This document shows, in pieces, positions 60,421-64,000 of a DNA stretch of 64,000 bases. The position numbers and the translations under genes were made by a program. Source of the DNA: Eudorina sp. 2006-703-Eu-15. Taxonomy: Eukaryota > Chlorophyta > Chlorophyceae > Chlamydomonadales > Volvocaceae. Under the pieces are notes generated by a model. That model was not told where the DNA came from, ran no database searches, and saw nothing but the letters and a program-made list of their open reading frames with translations. Location of the stretch: positions 633,001-697,000 of the forward strand of contig BDSI01000046.1 in the NCBI GenBank assembly GCA_003117195.1. The letters run 5' to 3'. Position 1 is the stretch's first letter, and each line of letters begins with the position of its first letter.

Positions 60421-61282
60421 TCGGATAATAGCCTATCCGGGTATTTTTGCATACACGGCCGTGTGATACACAGTCGTGACACTGAGTATACACGGCCTCC
60501 AAAATTACAGACGGTGTAAGCACAGTCGCGCTGGTTGCCCATAAGCTGAGCAGCTCCGTAGTTGCGCAGTAGGTGCAAGCCAAGACGGCTCTTGCCGCTG
60601 TTGCCAACCACATCCTTCACCCAGATAATGGTGCGGTCGTCTGTGGGAAGCAGCTGCCCCGCCGGGCCCACCAGCCTATCCAGCACCGCTTGCTGCCAGG
60701 GACGCGGCACAAAGCCAAGCTCAGGAGGCAGGCAGGCGGTGATAGCTGCTTCGTAGGCGTGGAGACCATGATGAAAGCGGATGTAGGTCTCTGGCATGTC
60801 CGTAGCTACCCTCTTGATGCCGTGATTTCTCACAAGAAGGGCTGCATGGGTCAGGTCGTTGCGCTGCCCCTGAGCAGATTCCCATTCACCCACCTCCCAG
60901 GGGCCGCCAGCACGCCTTGCTTGCGAGGAGACCCGCTCTTTTGCCGCGTCTCTGCTTGTGTTCTCATCTTTTTGCTCCCAGGCGGCAGGCGCCTTCAGCC
61001 ATTTTTGGCATGCGCTCAGGCGCACGGACTTGGTGAATTCTACATAGCCGTTAAACTCAAATTCGCCCTCCGCAATAGAGTCAAGCTGGAATATACAACA
61101 ACGCACATAATCAGGCGCACTGCCGGTTATCTGGGCGTGCGTGACAGGGGTGTGTGGGACGAGTTTCAAATGAAAGAACCAGCACCGGGCCCGGTTGCTT
61201 GACATTTGCTTTGGGTGTCTGTAATATAGCTGTTTTGCTGTGGCTGCGCCGCCTAAATGTGCGCAGTATCCCGGGTGTAGCA

Positions 61283-61417
61283 AGCAACTGGCGGGCCCTC
61301 CCTGGTCCTGGACCGGACCGGACCAGAAGTGCCCTATAGAATTATGCTACTGTATATTTTCTTTAGGTCACTTCTGGTCCGGTCCGGTCCAAGACCAGGG
61401 AGGGCCCGCCAGTTGCT
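61283..61417. promoter_or_regulatory. long hairpin 78 bp upstream of the Rep-like start (candidate replication origin)
   Basis: Two 49 bp arms (61283-61331 and 61369-61417) match as an inverted repeat at 48 of 49 positions, starting AGCAACTGGCGGGCCCTCCC, around a 37 bp AT-rich loop containing GTATATTTT. A stem-loop origin upstream of rep is the standard CRESS arrangement, though viral stems are usually about 10-15 bp and the TANTATTAC-type nonamer is not exact here. Alternatively it is a small foldback insertion. Confidence 0.6.
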
Positions 61418-63856
61418 ATGACTCCGAACACATAAATGCCGTCACAGCACCAAATCGTTACTTCAGTTTATACAATAGGAGTGATAGGGTTCACAAATAT
61501 GTAACTGGCGTGTTTCGTAACGACGAACGCTGCATATATGCAAAGGCCGCGGATAATGGTGACAGCTTTGGGTGACGACAATTGTTAACTGTAAGTGATA
61601 ATGGAATTGGTGAAATTATGTTGCCGCAACTAATGTAAGTGGTCGTCTGTTGCATCCACAAATTCACGTTTAAATTTCTTTGCGACGCACCCTTTAGGAA
61701 AGGGCAACGGAAGATACGAACGGACGCCGTATCACAAAGTTAGGGCACCGTATCTTTGCGGAAATGGGTTTCCTAAAACCTCTAGTTTCGTGAAAGACTG
61801 AGTAGATTCCGACTTATCCCGCCAATACGTCTTTCCACATCAATCGATAAAATATAGTAATAAAGGGTGCAACGGCAACATCGACGACGCATTGTTTAAT
61901 GATATGACACCGAGTGATACAGTAGATGAAATTCAAATTTGCCATCGACGATATACGCCTGCAGACGCACTTGATTGATTCCTACCTACCTTTATTCAGT
62001 ATCAGTGTTTGAAATGATCGTTTTACGTTTGCTGTCCTCACACAGGAAGGACGGGCCAGTCATCGTGTTTAGCTCCGTCCCTTCGACATGTCTCAGGTAT
62101 GCTGTCATTACTTCTCTGCTCACTCGCTGCTTCCTTGTATTACATTTGGCGTTTCCCATGGCGTGGTCGACCCGTATTGCCTGACTCTTCGCTCTGTGTT
62201 CTTTGCTTGACAGTCGCTGCTGTTCGTTCCTTGTGCAGATGCGTGGCTAGGTATGACTATCGGTTTATGTACTTCCAAGTGAGCAGTTGCACATTTCGAC
62301 CGACCTTGACGACTATTAGGGTAAGTAGAAGCCATTACCCTTGGGGTCGGTGGAACCATTCGCTCAGACCTCAAACCCTTACTGATTGAACTTGGCATCG
62401 CACCTGACAAAGCGGCACAATGCTGCGCCCGCCTACATGCCCACGCCGTCCGCAGCCTCAACGACATCGTAAAACGCAGACGGGTATTGGAGCGAACTCC
62501 CGTAACCCCATCACCCGCCAATGAACGCACCGGGGTGGGCTAACAGGGAACTCTTTGACTCAGGGCCAGTGACGGCGGCGCATAGATAGGCTCTGATGAG
62601 CCTCATCGTCTCTGTCCCCTTAACACACGCCCGGGTGCTGCCCGGCGTACATAATAATATTATTATTTGCTTGTGTCGTGCGTGGGGCCTTTATCTGTGG
62701 GGCCATTTGCTTGTTGCACTACGCCCACTCGCCAGACTCGCCAGAGTAAAATAATTTGCTATGCCATTACTCGTCACTGTGCCGAACACAGGCTCAACCC
62801 AGCAGGTGGTCGCAACTGGACACGACAGGGAGACATATGTAGCTGCTGGCGGCCGGGCGTGACAGACACGCCTAGTAGACAGACACGCCTAGTAGTGTGT
62901 GGTGTATGTATTATGGCGGTCCAGCCTCCTAGTCCACCAGCTGCCTGTTGTGAGATGGATCTACATCTACTTGATTGATTGTGCTTTGACGGATAAGCTT
63001 TATTTACTGATGTACGTGGGCGTACGTACAATGAAGCATGCATGTGGTTCAGGGCAGGTGTTCGGGGTGTCACACCGTGTATGGTTTCGTTCGACTGAAT
63101 GTGCTGGTTGTGTTGGAGATCGCGATGTTACCGCACTGGATATTGTTGATTTTGTGCGTGCTATATATGCACACACCCTCATCGAACATTGAATGATCGA
63201 TGCATGGTGTGTGTGCAATTGCGCCGGCAACGAAGCAGCCCGTCATGCAGTGTAAATGTAAAGCTCCTGATCTTGACTGTTCGCCTATGTTTGGCTCCGT
63301 CACTCGTCGCTGCACATACTTCGATGTATCGACCATCCAGCACCGTTTCGTTCACGTGCTCGCAACTTTTGCTTATTACTTGCCGAGAAAACAAGACTGA
63401 ACGTATGGACAGGACAAACCACGCAAAGTTTCATCAGCAGCTAGTATGGAAACGCATTTATTGGTCCTATACGGCAGCCCCTACTGCGCCAGCATTGAAA
63501 GGAGTCCTAGGCCTCTGGCTCACTGTTACAACCGGTAACATTTACTTTCGTAAACCAGTATCTATCCTTTGACATCTTTTAACAACGTTCGTTCCATAGC
63601 ATCATCTGTTTTCAACAAGCGCTGAAATAAAGTTAATAAACTCTTGCAATTATGACAGCAAGTAACGGGTTGTGATCACTGCAGACAACCTCTAACAGGT
63701 AACACAAGTCCACAATTCTGCCCGCCAACGGACTTCTGTCACAACATCAGAAAGCCTCAAACAGGGTCTGAAGACTCCTCTGACAACCTGTTTGGCAACT
63801 ATGACAATTTGCGTCCGGAGCTGCAAATGACCATTCCTGACAACCTCGCCTAGTAA
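61418..63856. other. right part of the outer element
   Basis: AT-rich, no recognised gene. A 97-codon frame at 62899-63192 (+), containing HRVWFRSTECAGCVGDRDVT, is protein-like but unrecognised. The dispersed repeat copy B lies at 62358-62640. GAGATAAA/AATAAA stretches occur near 63627-63645. Confidence 0.35.
62358..62640 (+). repeat. ~300 bp dispersed repeat, copy B
   Basis: Diverged copy of 58025-58335, outside the inner element but inside the outer one. Confidence 0.7.
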
Positions 63857-63892
63857 GTTAGACCTTGTCAGACCCCCTATGAGTTGGTAGGG
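63857..63892 (-). repeat. right TIR of the Rep-carrying element
   Basis: Inverse of the left TIR; the outer 20 bp are identical. TTC (63893-63895) follows. Confidence 0.85.
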
Positions 63893-64000
63893 TTCTCGGA
63901 CCGGCCTCCTGAGGTATTCCCACGTGCCGTACGGTCGCACGGCATCGCCATCGTCAATCCGGATCCAAACATGCTGCTGGGGGTGCTGCCTGCTCGTGTG
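63893..64000 (+). pseudogene. Helitron-type ORF continues after the insertion
   Basis: After the second TTC the frame reads SDRPPEVFPRAVRSHGIAIV and on to the window end, in the same phase as 51921. The sequence fits the segment after DUF6570 in Helitron proteins. It continues beyond the window. Confidence 0.65.

Larger units (their letters stand above)
53846..60513. mobile_element. inner 6,668 bp TIR element inserted in the Rep gene
   Basis: The ends match as inverted repeats of about 27 bp with two or three mismatches (CGTCTGTAATTTTGTAGGCCG at left; the complement of the right end reads CGTCTGTAATTTTGGAGGCCG). They are flanked by a 2 bp GT duplication (53844-53845 and 60514-60515). Both subterminal zones hold direct repeats (below). 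Inside are a decayed ORF, the satellite block at 55.6-58.0 kb and short frames with no recognisable transposase. Precise interruption of the Rep frame sets both borders. Confidence 0.72.
53606..61205 (-). pseudogene. rep-like: CRESS-type Rep-like gene, split by a transposon; endonuclease residues lost
   Basis: The N-terminal part runs from ATG 61205 to 60514 and the C-terminal part from 53845 to the stop at 53606; the 6.7 kb element lies between. Without the insert and one 2 bp target copy the frame is 930 bp (309 aa), the usual size of a CRESS-DNA virus Rep. Motif I is like RCWFFHLKL (residues 7-15). The motif II position (about 49-57) keeps NGYVEF but lacks the His and Gln of HUQ. The motif III position (about 84-90) keeps Lys89 but lacks the catalytic Tyr. 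GGPWEVGE and GQRNDL (residues 100-118) are typical of CRESS Reps. The SF3 helicase part has Walker A GNSGKS (201-206), Walker B VVIDLPRG, and motif C VIFFSN after the PPH segment in the C-terminal part. Known Reps nick and join at a hairpin origin; this copy looks nicking-dead with a helicase fold retained. Confidence 0.78.
51924..63892. mobile_element. 11,969 bp TIR element carrying a CRESS-type Rep gene
   Basis: The ends are exact inverted repeats of 20 bp (CCCTACCAACTCATAGGGGG at 51924-51943 and its complement at 63873-63892), with further imperfect pairing (GACAAGxTCTxAC) to about 36 bp. A 3 bp TTC duplication flanks it, and the insertion splits a Helitron codon run precisely. Subterminal regions carry CTGACA/TGTCAG motifs (CTGACAGGCCTGCCTGTCAG at left; TCTGACAACCTGTTTGGCAA at right). 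Without the nested 6.7 kb insert it is about 5.3 kb. The only recognisable gene is the Rep-like one on the minus strand. I see no DDE transposase, so it may be non-autonomous or use an enzyme I cannot identify. Confidence 0.8.

Overview
This is nuclear DNA of a eukaryote, most likely a flagellated green alga (core chlorophyte). The coding DNA is GC-rich and cut by many short GT-AG introns. Proteins carry long Gly/Ala/Pro/Ser/Gln-rich tracts, and GC-rich genes alternate with AT-rich gaps. One gene encodes a TPPP/p25-alpha protein, a family typical of ciliated cells. The right part is full of transposons. I cannot name the species. The TGTAA polyadenylation signal usual in Chlamydomonas relatives is not consistently present downstream of the genes here, so that placement is an inference.

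Layout. 1-1200: exon-like pieces of a minus-strand gene leaving the window. 2136-3032 (-): intronless organelle-targeted SEC-C/YchJ-like protein. 3383-5550 (-): five exons of the N-terminal half of an MFS sugar transporter, with no C-terminal half. 7022-13836 (+): a 16-exon CDC27/APC3 gene (anaphase-promoting complex) with a Gly/FG-rich insert. 14-17 kb: non-coding repeats and a G-rich minisatellite. 17278-19021 (+): three tightly packed intron-poor reading frames, two of them nuclease-like (DxREH...RxNPDR and HNH), resembling captured viral or mobile DNA. 19-24 kb: repeats, including three copies of an ~81 bp TGTAAC...GTTACA element and a ~470 bp GGGGTC array. 24155-25260 (+): four-exon TPPP. 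28851-32677 (-): three-exon Pro/Ala-rich protein of 945 aa. 35937-46426 (-): 15-exon TPR-like protein of 1384 aa with a highly repetitive tail; its introns hold large microsatellites.

46.4-64 kb is a transposon graveyard with a readable nesting order. SINE-like retroposons lie at 49.3-50.1 kb. A Helitron-type reading frame (from 50499; one premature stop, one intron) is split at codon level by an 11,969 bp element (51924-63892) with 20 bp perfect terminal inverted repeats (TIRs) and a TTC target duplication. The Helitron frame resumes at 63896. That element carries, on the minus strand, a Rep-like gene of the CRESS-DNA type whose endonuclease residues are lost but whose helicase motifs are kept, and a 49 bp-arm hairpin just upstream of it. 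The Rep gene is itself split by a second TIR element (53846-60513), which contains a higher-order satellite of 20 bp units alternating with ~335 bp spacers. Removing each insert with one target copy leaves an uninterrupted frame in both cases, so all three layers can be placed in time order: Helitron, then Rep element, then inner element.
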